Shown here piece after piece: positions 24,395-32,220 of a stretch of 64,000 bases of DNA. Numbering within the stretch: the first letter of the stretch is position 1; each line of letters starts with the position of its first letter. Source of the DNA: Eubacterium sp. (GTDB lineage: Bacteria; Bacillota; Clostridia; Oscillospirales; Acutalibacteraceae); the NCBI GenBank assembly GCA_017445905.1, contig JAFSRX010000062.1, forward strand, positions 1-64,000. The letters are read 5' to 3'. The notes beneath the pieces were generated by a model, which saw nothing but the letters and a program-made list of their open reading frames with translations, had not been told where the DNA came from and did no database searches. The position numbers and the translations under genes were made by a program.

Positions 24395-25555
24395 CTAAAT
24401 ATATGAATTTTCAACGTTAACGGTAAATTCTATTGGTGAAAATTCTTTTTCAAGTGCCTTTGTTATCTCGTTTTTGATTTCTTCTTTTTTGATATTATCT
24501 TCAAACGGAATTGTTAAATCAAAGAAAATATGCTCCTTGCCGCTTTCTTCTCTGAGTCTGAAATCGTGGAGTGAATAATCAGAATTGAAGCTTTTAATTA
24601 TTTCCTTTGATTTTTTCCTCATTGCGAATCTTCTGGAATCCTCAACTCTGATGGGGTCAATATGTATGCAGATTATTATATTCAGTTCTTCGAGTATTCT
24701 TCTTTCGGCTTTATCAATAACATCGTGAATTGCAAAAATATCCTCATCTGAGTTAACCTCAGCATCAGCGGAGGCAATAATTTTTCCTGCGCCATAAGAA
24801 TGAACAATCAAATCGTGAACGCCGAGAACAATATCATCCTCAAGAATAATGCTTTTAATTTTCTCAGTAAGCTCCTTTGACGGCGCTTCTCCCAAAAGGG
24901 GAGAGATGACCTCTTTGAGTATCTGTATTCCTGAAATAAGAATGAAAACCGAAACGCCGAGTCCTATTATTCCGTCTGCTCTGTGAAAATGTAAAAATTT
25001 TGAAATGAGCAAAGCGGCTATTGTTGAAAGTGTTGCAATGCAGTCGTTTAAACTATCCTGCCTTAGCGCTTTCATATTAAGGTTATCGGTGAGTTTGAAA
25101 AGCTTTAAATTGAAAAACGCCATCCACAGTTTAACTATTATTGCCGCGCCGAGAGCTATTATATACCATATTGAAAACTGAACTGCGCTCGGATTGATTA
25201 TTTTATTTATCGAGCTTTTGGCAAGTTCAAAGCTCATAACAAAAATGAAAAGTGAAACAATTAGCGCGCTTATGTATTCAATTCTTCCATGACCGAATGG
25301 ATGTTCTTTGTCAACGGGCTTGTTTGAGAGCTTTGTTCCCGTTAAGCTGACAATATTTGACGCGCAGTCACTCAGATTGTTAATTGCATCAGCAGTTATT
25401 GAAAGCGCACCGCTTAAAGAGCCGATGACAATCTTTAAAAAGCCCAACAGAAGATTGCAGAATATGCAAACCCATCCGCTTAAATTTGATAGCGCTGTCC
25501 TTTGTTCAGCTACCTCTTTATTCTTTTTTGCAAAACCGATTAATAGTTTTGTCAA
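24395..25555 (-). CDS. Cation diffusion facilitator (CDF) metal transporter
   Basis: Divalent metal/proton antiporter of the CDF family, 386 residues. Membrane segments begin at about residue 28 (VCIFCNLLLGFLKIVIG), with metal-site motif DAINNLSDCASN in the second helix, HPFGHGRIEY after the third, and a second metal-binding helix NMKALRQDSLNDCIAT. The cytoplasmic domain follows, with an extension beyond the usual length. The start is a TTG with GGGTGA six bases upstream, as no early ATG exists. It follows feoB by 59 bases on the same strand, so an iron or manganese efflux role (FieF/MntE-like) is reasonable but not proven. Confidence 0.9.
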   Translation of the reverse strand: MTKLLIGFAKKNKEVAEQRTALSNLSGWVCIFCNLLLGFLKIVIGSLSGALSITADAINNLSDCASNIVSLTGTKLSNKPVDKEHPFGHGRIEYISALIVSLFIFVMSFELAKSSINKIINPSAVQFSIWYIIALGAAIIVKLWMAFFNLKLFKLTDNLNMKALRQDSLNDCIATLSTIAALLISKFLHFHRADGIIGLGVSVFILISGIQILKEVISPLLGEAPSKELTEKIKSIILEDDIVLGVHDLIVHSYGAGKIIASADAEVNSDEDIFAIHDVIDKAERRILEELNIIICIHIDPIRVEDSRRFAMRKKSKEIIKSFNSDYSLHDFRLREESGKEHIFFDLTIPFEDNIKKEEIKNEITKALEKEFSPIEFTVNVENSYI

Positions 25556-25580
25556 TTAAATCACCCTGTTTAAATAGTTT

Positions 25581-25608
25581 CGAGTATCGAGTGCCGAGTT
25601 CCGAGTTT
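25581..25608. repeat. Heptamer tandem repeat tract (CGAGTTC type)
   Basis: CGAGTAT, CGAGTGC, CGAGTTC and CGAGTTT, four 7-base units in register in the feoB-CDF gap. The unit matches, in reverse complement, the tract at 41478. Confidence 0.75.
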
Positions 25609-25614
25609 AAGGTG

Positions 25615-27972
25615 TCAGAAAAATGATGCAATCAGATATACTGCGCCCGATGCGAGCCAGGCAACAGTGCACTGTAAAACTATTATTCCTGCTGCCCATT
25701 TTCCGCCGAGCTCTCTTCTAACTGCTGATATCGTTGCAACGCAGGGAGTATAAAGCAAACAGAAAACAAGGAATGAAAGTGCAGAGCTGATAGTGAAATA
25801 TGATGTCAGCGCCTTTGTTCCTCCAACTAAAACGGATAGAGTTGAAACAACGCTTTCCTTTGCCATAAAGCCTGTAATAAGAGAGGTTGTTATTTTCCAG
25901 TCGCCGAAGCCGAGCGGAGCAAATATCGGAGAGATGAAGCCCGCAATAACAGAAAGCATACTATCTTTTGAGCCGTCAACCATTTCGAGATGGAAGTTAA
26001 AGGTCTGCAAGAACCAGATAAGAATTGATGCGAGAAAGATAACTGTAAACGCTCTTGTTAAAAAGTCCTTTGACTTATCCCAAAGAAGCCTGACTGTATT
26101 TTTGAAGGATGGCATTCTGTAGTTAGGAAGCTCCATAACAAAGGGAACTGCCTCACCCTTGAAGGAGGTTGTTTTTGAAATCAGAGCAAGGAAAATTCCG
26201 ATGATTATTCCGAGAATATAAAGTCCTGTCATAACGAGGGCAGCATATTTCGGGAAAAATGCTGCTGAAAACAGCGCATAAATCGGAAGTTTTGCAGAGC
26301 AGCTCATAAATGGAATGAGAACTATTGTCATTTTTCTGTCGCGCTGAGAGGGGAGTGTTCTTGCACTCATAACTCCCGGAACACTGCAGCCAAAGCCAAT
26401 AAGAAGCGGAACAATGCTTCTTCCCGAAAGCCCGATTTTTCTGAGCAGTTTATCCATAACGAAAGCTACTCTTGCCATATAACCGGTATCTTCAAGAAGC
26501 GAGAGAAAGAAGAAAAGTATAACGATTATCGGAAGAAAAACAATAACGCTTCCAACGCCTGTTATAACACCTTTTGTTATCAGCGAGTGAACAACCTCGT
26601 TCGTGTGCCAGGCGGTCAGCCCTGAGTCAACTGCCTTTGTCAGCAAATCAACGCCCTGTTCCATAAGCTCCTGAAGATATTTTCCGATAACGCCGAAGGT
26701 CAGCCAGAAAATAAGAGCCATAATTGCTATGAAGGAGGGAATTGCAGTAAATTTGCCGGTTAAAACAGTATCTATCTTTCTGCTGATTTCGCGCTCCTTG
26801 CTCTCTTTCGGCTTAACAACGCATTTGTTAACGAGCTTCATTATGAATGAAAAACGCATATCAGCTATTGCAGCCGCTCTGTCAAGTCCGCGTTCCTGCT
26901 CCATCTGAACTATAATATGCTCAACAAATTCAGCCTCGTTTTTATCAAGATTCAGTGCGTCGAGAATGGTTTTATCGCCTTCAACAACCTTTGTTGCAGC
27001 AAAACGAACGGGAATTTTCGCAGCTTTTGCGTGGTCCTCAATTAAGTGCATTATTCCGTGAAGAGCTCGGTGAACTGCGCCGCCAAAATCATTTTCATCG
27101 CAGAAATCATATCTTTTAGGCTTTTCCTGATATTTTGCAATATGTACTGCGTGGCTGATCAATTCCTTAACGCCTTCATTTTTTGAAGCGGAAATCGGAA
27201 CTACCGGTATTCCGAGAATTTCCTCCATTTCGTTAATACGAACTGAGCCGCCGTTTGAGCGAACCTCGTCCATCATATTCAGAGCAAGCACCATCGGAAC
27301 TTCAAGTTCCATAAGCTGCATTGTAAGATAGAGGTTGCGTTCGATGTTTGTTGCATCAACAATATTGATTATTCCCGTTGGGTTTTCATCGAGAATATAT
27401 CTTCTTGAAACAATTTCCTCACTTGTATAAGGAGATAGGGAATAGATACCCGGAAGGTCAACAACTTCGGTGTTTGGCTGGCCCTTTATCTGTCCGCTCT
27501 TTCTATCTACAGTAACGCCGGGAAAGTTGCCAACGTGCTGATTAGCCCCGGTTAGTTGGTTGAAAAGCGTTGTTTTTCCGCAGTTCTGATTTCCAGCAAG
27601 CGCAAAGGATAAAACTGTATCATCTGGCAGGGGATTTTCGTGAGTAGGGTCGTGGTATTTTCCGCCCTCACCAAGTCCCGGATGTTCTGTTTTAACAACG
27701 GGAGCTTTATTTGCTCTTCTGAGCTGAGGTTCGTTTTTATCTTCTTTTACAGAAGGAAGAATTGATATTTCTTTGGCGTCATTGAGCCTTAGCGTAAGCT
27801 CATATCCGTGAATACGGTATTCTGCGGGGTCTCCCATTGGGGCATACTTAACAAGTGTTATTTCACTTCCCGGAATAACACCCATATCAAGAAAATGCTG
27901 TCTTAGTGAGCCCTCGCCGCCGACTGTTTCAATTATTCCTGTTTTTCCTATTTCAAGTTCGTTTAATTTCAT
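25615..27972 (-). CDS. feoB: Ferrous iron transporter FeoA-FeoB fusion
   Basis: Inner-membrane Fe(II) importer. From the preferred start the protein has 785 residues. A FeoA/SH3-like domain (about 1-72, MKLNELEIGKTGIIE and FLDMGVIPGSEI) is followed by a linker and the G domain with GNQNCGKTTLF (about 127), DLPGIYSL and NMMDE. The membrane core includes the Gate motifs FLPIIVILFFFL and SCSAKLPIYALFSAAFF. ATG 27972 is chosen since FeoA begins there; a 13-residue longer form is possible. The fusion replaces a separate feoA. It is transcribed with the CDF gene, linking iron uptake and metal export. Confidence 0.95.
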   Translation of the reverse strand: MKLNELEIGKTGIIETVGGEGSLRQHFLDMGVIPGSEITLVKYAPMGDPAEYRIHGYELTLRLNDAKEISILPSVKEDKNEPQLRRANKAPVVKTEHPGLGEGGKYHDPTHENPLPDDTVLSFALAGNQNCGKTTLFNQLTGANQHVGNFPGVTVDRKSGQIKGQPNTEVVDLPGIYSLSPYTSEEIVSRRYILDENPTGIINIVDATNIERNLYLTMQLMELEVPMVLALNMMDEVRSNGGSVRINEMEEILGIPVVPISASKNEGVKELISHAVHIAKYQEKPKRYDFCDENDFGGAVHRALHGIMHLIEDHAKAAKIPVRFAATKVVEGDKTILDALNLDKNEAEFVEHIIVQMEQERGLDRAAAIADMRFSFIMKLVNKCVVKPKESKEREISRKIDTVLTGKFTAIPSFIAIMALIFWLTFGVIGKYLQELMEQGVDLLTKAVDSGLTAWHTNEVVHSLITKGVITGVGSVIVFLPIIVILFFFLSLLEDTGYMARVAFVMDKLLRKIGLSGRSIVPLLIGFGCSVPGVMSARTLPSQRDRKMTIVLIPFMSCSAKLPIYALFSAAFFPKYAALVMTGLYILGIIIGIFLALISKTTSFKGEAVPFVMELPNYRMPSFKNTVRLLWDKSKDFLTRAFTVIFLASILIWFLQTFNFHLEMVDGSKDSMLSVIAGFISPIFAPLGFGDWKITTSLITGFMAKESVVSTLSVLVGGTKALTSYFTISSALSFLVFCLLYTPCVATISAVRRELGGKWAAGIIVLQCTVAWLASGAVYLIASFF

Positions 27973-28009
27973 TGCCTTTTTCCATCTGTGCATATTAATA
28001 TTTATGTAC

Positions 28010-28037
28010 ATTATAACAGTATTATAATTTTTTTCAA
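28010..28037 (-). promoter_or_regulatory. feoB promoter
   Basis: On the minus strand TTGAAA (28037-28032), 16 bases, TATAAT (28015-28010). No clear Fur box was identified by eye. Confidence 0.6.
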
Positions 28038-28048
28038 TATAAATATAT

Positions 28049-28074
28049 AAAAGCCTCGGAAGCCCAAGGCTTTT
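28049..28074. terminator. Terminator after the FGGY kinase gene
   Basis: AAAAGCCT (28049-28056) pairs with AGGCTTTT (28067-28074), with an imperfect inner stem, just past the kinase stop codon. Confidence 0.65.
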
Positions 28075-28083
28075 ATATGTTTT

Positions 28084-29703
28084 TTATCCGTTGAGAATTT
28101 TGAAATTCTTTTTATTTGATTTATAAAGGCTTGTGAAAACCTTGAAGTTTCTGTCATAAACAGCTTTGTTTTCTTTGTTCGGATGATATGTAATTTTTGC
28201 AGGAATAAATTTTTTTACATCCTTAAGCTCGGGGATAATTCCAAGACCGACTGCAATACATGCTGCAGCTCCGACTGCTCCGATATTCTGAGGTGAATCA
28301 ACAACCTCAACATTCCTTTGAAGAATATCGGCAAGAATCTGGCAGGTTGCAGAGCCTAAAGCGCCACCTCCACAGAAACGAACAGTATCTGAAATATGAA
28401 CATCCTTTTTCATATTCTGTTTTTCAAGCATCCATCTCATATGGAAGGCAATACCTTCAACAACCGCCCTTATAAGCTCTGTTTTTCCTGTTTCAAGTTT
28501 AATGTTGAAAAACATTCCTGCTGCGTTCGGGTCTTCAAACGGACAGCGGTTTCCGTGGAGCCACGGAGTGAAAACAACTCCGCCTGCGCCCGGTTCCGCC
28601 TGTTCAACAACCTCTTCAAGAAAATCATAGAGGTTAACTGCAATATGTTCGTAATCTGAGTCCCCGGTCGGATGATGTGCGAGATAAACTCCGATTTCGT
28701 CAAGAGCAAGGTGGTCTTTAACCCAGCTTACGCATTTGTTTGAGGTTTCAAGCTCGCCGAAATAGTTATATGATTTCGGGTCTGCGCCGACTATTGAAGC
28801 CATAAGCGCACCTGCATCAACAACCTGTTTTTTAACAACTGTTCCAACCCATCCCGATGTTCCGGAATAAATATGGGTATCGCCGATTTCAACTGCGCCT
28901 GTTCCAACTCCTATGAGTGAAGCGTCTCCGCCGCCGCCGAATACAGCTGTTCCGGGAGCGAGTCCGAGTTCCTGAGCAGCTTTTTCGGTTATCTCGCCGA
29001 CTTTATCAGTACACTTCATAATCTTAGGAAGATGCTCGGTGTTTACTCCGAACATATTGCAAAGAGGCTTACACCATCCCTCGTGTCCTTTTCTTGTATC
29101 ATATATAAGCGTTGAAAAGGCTGAGTCAGTTGTCATAACAAATTCGCCGCTTGCACGGAGAATAAGGTATTCTTTAACATCAAGCCATTTATAAACCTTT
29201 TTGAAGTTTTCGGGCTCGTGAGCTTCAACCCACTTATATTTCCATACCGGGTCTTTAACCGAAAGGGGAGCGGCGCCTGTATGAATTAAACATTTTAAAA
29301 ATTTGAAAACGTTTGCTCCTGCAATCTGCAATCCGTGAGCGATTCCTTTTTTAAGCTCCTCGGTTGCACGCTGGTCCATATATGTCATGGGTCTTCTTAT
29401 GCAGTTGCCCTCTTTATCAACAAGAACAAGTCCCTGCATTGCAGAGCAGAAGCTTATTCCCTCAATCTGATCTTTCTTGATTTCGGGAGCTTTCTCAAAA
29501 ACGGTTTTGGTTGTTTGGCACATTGCCTCCCACCATTCATCCGCCTCCTGCTCAGCACCGCCCTTAACGCCTGTTTCATCTTCAACATAAAGATTGTAGC
29601 CGTGAGTTGCGGAAGCGATAATTTTAATTTCGCTGCCGATTTCGATTAAACAGGTTTTAATGCCGGTCGTTCCTGTGTCATAAGTTATAACATATCTGCT
29701 CAT
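28084..29703 (-). CDS. FGGY-family carbohydrate kinase
   Basis: Sugar or polyol kinase of the xylulokinase/glycerol-kinase superfamily, 539 residues, slightly longer than typical xylulokinases. Signatures are TYDTGTTGIKTCLIE (N-terminal phosphate loop), FCSAMQGLVLVD, SGTSGWVGTV in the hinge and the C-terminal FCGGGALGSATCQILADIL. ATG 29703 has AAAGGAG upstream. It lies 33 bases after the TetR gene on the same strand and is divergent from an aminotransferase and a class II aldolase. It probably phosphorylates the substrate later cleaved by the aldolase; the natural sugar cannot be read from the sequence. Confidence 0.88.
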   Translation of the reverse strand: MSRYVITYDTGTTGIKTCLIEIGSEIKIIASATHGYNLYVEDETGVKGGAEQEADEWWEAMCQTTKTVFEKAPEIKKDQIEGISFCSAMQGLVLVDKEGNCIRRPMTYMDQRATEELKKGIAHGLQIAGANVFKFLKCLIHTGAAPLSVKDPVWKYKWVEAHEPENFKKVYKWLDVKEYLILRASGEFVMTTDSAFSTLIYDTRKGHEGWCKPLCNMFGVNTEHLPKIMKCTDKVGEITEKAAQELGLAPGTAVFGGGGDASLIGVGTGAVEIGDTHIYSGTSGWVGTVVKKQVVDAGALMASIVGADPKSYNYFGELETSNKCVSWVKDHLALDEIGVYLAHHPTGDSDYEHIAVNLYDFLEEVVEQAEPGAGGVVFTPWLHGNRCPFEDPNAAGMFFNIKLETGKTELIRAVVEGIAFHMRWMLEKQNMKKDVHISDTVRFCGGGALGSATCQILADILQRNVEVVDSPQNIGAVGAAACIAVGLGIIPELKDVKKFIPAKITYHPNKENKAVYDRNFKVFTSLYKSNKKNFKILNG

Positions 29704-29736
29704 TTTCAAAACTCCTTTGGAATAATACTTACTTAA

Positions 29737-30420
29737 TTACTTTTCAAATGTGAATGCGCTTTCAATGAATTTGAGAAGCTGGGATACTATTGCCTCCTCA
29801 TCCATTTCTTCAACATTCACCCCTGTGTATATCTCAAAACGCTCTTTATAGTAGTCGCAGGTGTAAGAAAAGCGGAGGGCTAAAAGAATATCGTCAAGGA
29901 AAAACGCAAAAAACCTCGGGTCAAGGTCCTGACGAACATCCCCGGTTTTAAGAGCGCTTGAAATTGAATAAACATATTTCTTTGAAATGCTGCTTTCAAT
30001 CTCATTTGCAATAGTTTTAACAAGCAGGGGATTTCTCTCGCTTGTTATCTCATTATATAATCTAATATAATTTGCATTTTTCTTTGAATGGATGCAGGTT
30101 GTTCGAATAAGCTTTTCGGCTTTGATTAAAAGCTTATCATCACTCATCATAATTTCTTCAAGAGCGCAGTCGAGAATATTCATTCCATGCTGAACGCAGG
30201 TTATGAATAAATCCTCTTTGGTTGAAAAGTATTTATACATCAAACCAATGCTTATTCCCGCATTTTTTGCAATAACATTTATATTAGCTTTTTCATAGCC
30301 CTTTGAGGCGAATTCCTTTGTTGCAGTTTCAAGAATTAAATTCTTTCTTTCGTCGCTGGCCCTCTCAAAAGCATCCTTATATCTTTTTTCCGTCATATCC
30401 ATTTTTGGCTGTTTGCACAA
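29737..30420 (-). CDS. TetR-family transcriptional regulator
   Basis: Repressor-type regulator, 227 residues from a TTG start. The helix-turn-helix is ILETATKEFASKGYEKANIN followed by VIAKNAGISIGLMYKYFSTKEDLF (about residues 29-70); the remainder is a ligand-binding helical domain. AAAAGG eight bases before TTG 30420 supports that start; ATG 30402 (221 aa) lacks a ribosome binding site. The start codon lies in one arm of a dyad TTTGCACAA-N16-TTGTGCAAA. It heads an operon with the kinase and is divergent from the aminotransferase promoter, where two TGAxTG...CTCA boxes look like its operators. Confidence 0.88.
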   Translation of the reverse strand: MCKQPKMDMTEKRYKDAFERASDERKNLILETATKEFASKGYEKANINVIAKNAGISIGLMYKYFSTKEDLFITCVQHGMNILDCALEEIMMSDDKLLIKAEKLIRTTCIHSKKNANYIRLYNEITSERNPLLVKTIANEIESSISKKYVYSISSALKTGDVRQDLDPRFFAFFLDDILLALRFSYTCDYYKERFEIYTGVNVEEMDEEAIVSQLLKFIESAFTFEK

Positions 30421-30445
30421 AGGCTAAACCTTTTCCTTGTGCAAA
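30412..30445. promoter_or_regulatory. Dyad over the TetR-gene start
   Basis: Perfect 9-base arms TTTGCACAA (30412-30420) and TTGTGCAAA (30437-30445), 16 bases apart. In the mRNA the arms could pair with the ribosome binding site in the loop; as DNA it could be an operator. Confidence 0.5.
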
Positions 30446-30546
30446 TGGCACAAAATACCTCCGACTATCCGCTTTTGTATAACAACATACTATCATTTTT
30501 TATGGCAATTTGCAATAAAAATCACTAATTTTTCACAACTTATTAA

Positions 30547-30574
30547 TTGACAAATTGTTAAAAAGTGATATACT
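30547..30574 (+). promoter_or_regulatory. Promoter of the aminotransferase-aldolase unit
   Basis: TTGACA (30547-30552), 16 bases, TATACT (30569-30574). Confidence 0.75.
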
Positions 30575-30590
30575 TAATGTGTAAATATAG

Positions 30591-30630
30591 TGAATGGTTA
30601 CTCACACCTAAAACGGTGAGTGACCGCTCA
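30591..30630 (+). promoter_or_regulatory. Two operator-like repeats downstream of the promoter
   Basis: TGAATGGTTACTCA (30591-30604) and TGAGTGACCGCTCA (30617-30630) share the pattern TGArTGrnnnCTCA, 26 bases apart, each a partial dyad. They lie between the start site and the gene, a repression position, and suit the adjacent divergent TetR protein. Confidence 0.65.
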
Positions 30631-30665
30631 CGGTAATACAATTATTTTTTCAAGGAGGTAAGAAA

Positions 30666-32150
30666 ATGGATACAAGATTTGCTATTTCAGAGTATCCTGA
30701 TGCATCAACCTTAACTGCTAAACTTGATGCACTCATCAAAAAACCTATTTATTCAATCAACAGAGCTGCTCTTAAAGAATACGAAGAAGAGTATTTTGAA
30801 AAGAAATGCGCTAAGTCAAAGGAAATGATTGCCGAGGCAAAAAATGTTATTCCCGGTGGCGTTCAGCATAACCTTGCATTTAACTATCCTTTCCCGATAG
30901 TTATGACAAAGGCTAAGGGCAACAAGCTCTATGATATCGACGGAAATGAATACTATGATTTCCTTCAGGCAGGCGGTCCGACAATTATCGGCTCAAACGA
31001 TGATGTTGTTAAGGAAAAGGTTAAAGAGCTTCTTGATGACTGCGGTCCTTCAACCGGTCTTTTCCATCCTTATGAATATAAACTTGCTAAGAAAATCAGC
31101 GAGTGCGTTCCTTCAGTAGAAATGTTCCGTATGCTCGGTTCAGGTACTGAGGCTTGTATGTGCGCAGTTCGTGTTGCTCGTCTTGCAACAGGACATAAAA
31201 ACATTATAAAGATGGGTGGAGCTTATCACGGCTGGTCTGATCAGCTTGCATGGGGTATGCGTGTTCCCGGAACTCTCAACCTCCAGTCACACGGTGTTCC
31301 GCTTTTCGTATTCAAACATACTCAGGAGTTCTTCCCGAACGACCTTAAATCACTTGAATTAAAACTTAAACTCAACAAATTCCGCGGCGGAACAGCTGCT
31401 GTATTCATTGAGCCTATCGGACCTGAATCAGCAACACGTCCTGTTGATAAGGATTTCCCGAAGGGTGTTCAGGCTCTTTGCCGTAAGTATGGCGCTCTTC
31501 TTGTTTGCGACGAAGTTGTATCAGGCTTCAGAATCGGTCTCAGCGGTGCTCAGGGTTACTACGGAATCGATCCCGATATCTCAATCTTCGGTAAGATTAT
31601 TGCAGGCGGATATCCTGGTGCAGGCGGAATTGGCGGACACAGAGAAGTTATGAAGTATCTTGGCGCAGGTCTTGATAAGGCTGAGGGCAAGAAGATTCAT
31701 AAGGCTATGTGCGGCGGAACAATGGCTGCAACTCCGATTTCATGCGTTGCAGGTTATACTGTAATTGAAGAAATTGAAAAGAGAAATGCTTGCCAGGTAG
31801 CAGGTCAGATGGCTGACAGACTTGTTAAGGGTATCAACGAAAGCATCAAGAAGTATGACCTTCCGTTCGTATGCTACAATATCGGTTCAGTTTGCCACCT
31901 TCACACTGTTGCAACAATGCACTTCAAGGTTGACTGGAAGAAGCCCTGGACAATTCCTGCAACTCTTAAAGAAACAGGTATTCGTCAGACAGAAATGCAG
32001 TATATGGGCGCAGCTTATATGGCTGAAGGACTTGTTACTCTTGCAGGTTCAAGACTCTATACTTCAAGCGCATACACTGAAGAGGACATTGATGAATGTA
32101 TTGCTCGTTTCGACAAGGTTCTTTCAAAGTGCGAAAAGATTGATTATTAA
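30666..32150 (+). CDS. Class III PLP-dependent aminotransferase (GSA-aminomutase-like)
   Basis: Pyridoxal-phosphate enzyme, 494 residues. Motifs are PGGVQHNLAF, GSGTEACMCAVRVAR (phosphate-binding), the region of FIEPIGPES, LLVCDEVVSGFRIG (Asp for the PLP ring nitrogen) and the lysine in SIFGKIIAGGYPGAG. The layout is closest to glutamate-1-semialdehyde aminomutase and its relatives, which also include catabolic omega-transaminases; an extra ~50 residues precede the usual start. No haem genes are nearby, so haem synthesis is unlikely to be its role. AAGGAGG precedes the ATG. It is first in a TetR-controlled unit with the class II aldolase. Confidence 0.88.
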   Translation: MDTRFAISEYPDASTLTAKLDALIKKPIYSINRAALKEYEEEYFEKKCAKSKEMIAEAKNVIPGGVQHNLAFNYPFPIVMTKAKGNKLYDIDGNEYYDFLQAGGPTIIGSNDDVVKEKVKELLDDCGPSTGLFHPYEYKLAKKISECVPSVEMFRMLGSGTEACMCAVRVARLATGHKNIIKMGGAYHGWSDQLAWGMRVPGTLNLQSHGVPLFVFKHTQEFFPNDLKSLELKLKLNKFRGGTAAVFIEPIGPESATRPVDKDFPKGVQALCRKYGALLVCDEVVSGFRIGLSGAQGYYGIDPDISIFGKIIAGGYPGAGGIGGHREVMKYLGAGLDKAEGKKIHKAMCGGTMAATPISCVAGYTVIEEIEKRNACQVAGQMADRLVKGINESIKKYDLPFVCYNIGSVCHLHTVATMHFKVDWKKPWTIPATLKETGIRQTEMQYMGAAYMAEGLVTLAGSRLYTSSAYTEEDIDECIARFDKVLSKCEKIDY

Positions 32151-32164
32151 TTGATTAGTCATTT

Positions 32165-32190
32165 TAAGGGAGCGGGCAACTGCTCCCTTA
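32165..32190 (+). other. Intercistronic hairpin
   Basis: TAAGGGAGC and GCTCCCTTA form a perfect 9-bp stem between aminotransferase and aldolase genes. There is no T-run, so partial termination or mRNA processing is more likely than a full stop. Confidence 0.55.
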
Positions 32191-32220
32191 ATGCGATTAA
32201 GATAAGATAGGAGAAAATTT

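Noticed and set aside
30666-32150. Aminotransferase as HemL for haem biosynthesis
   Set aside because: The fold matches, but no hem genes are nearby, the protein has an N-terminal extension and it sits in a TetR-controlled kinase/aldolase locus.
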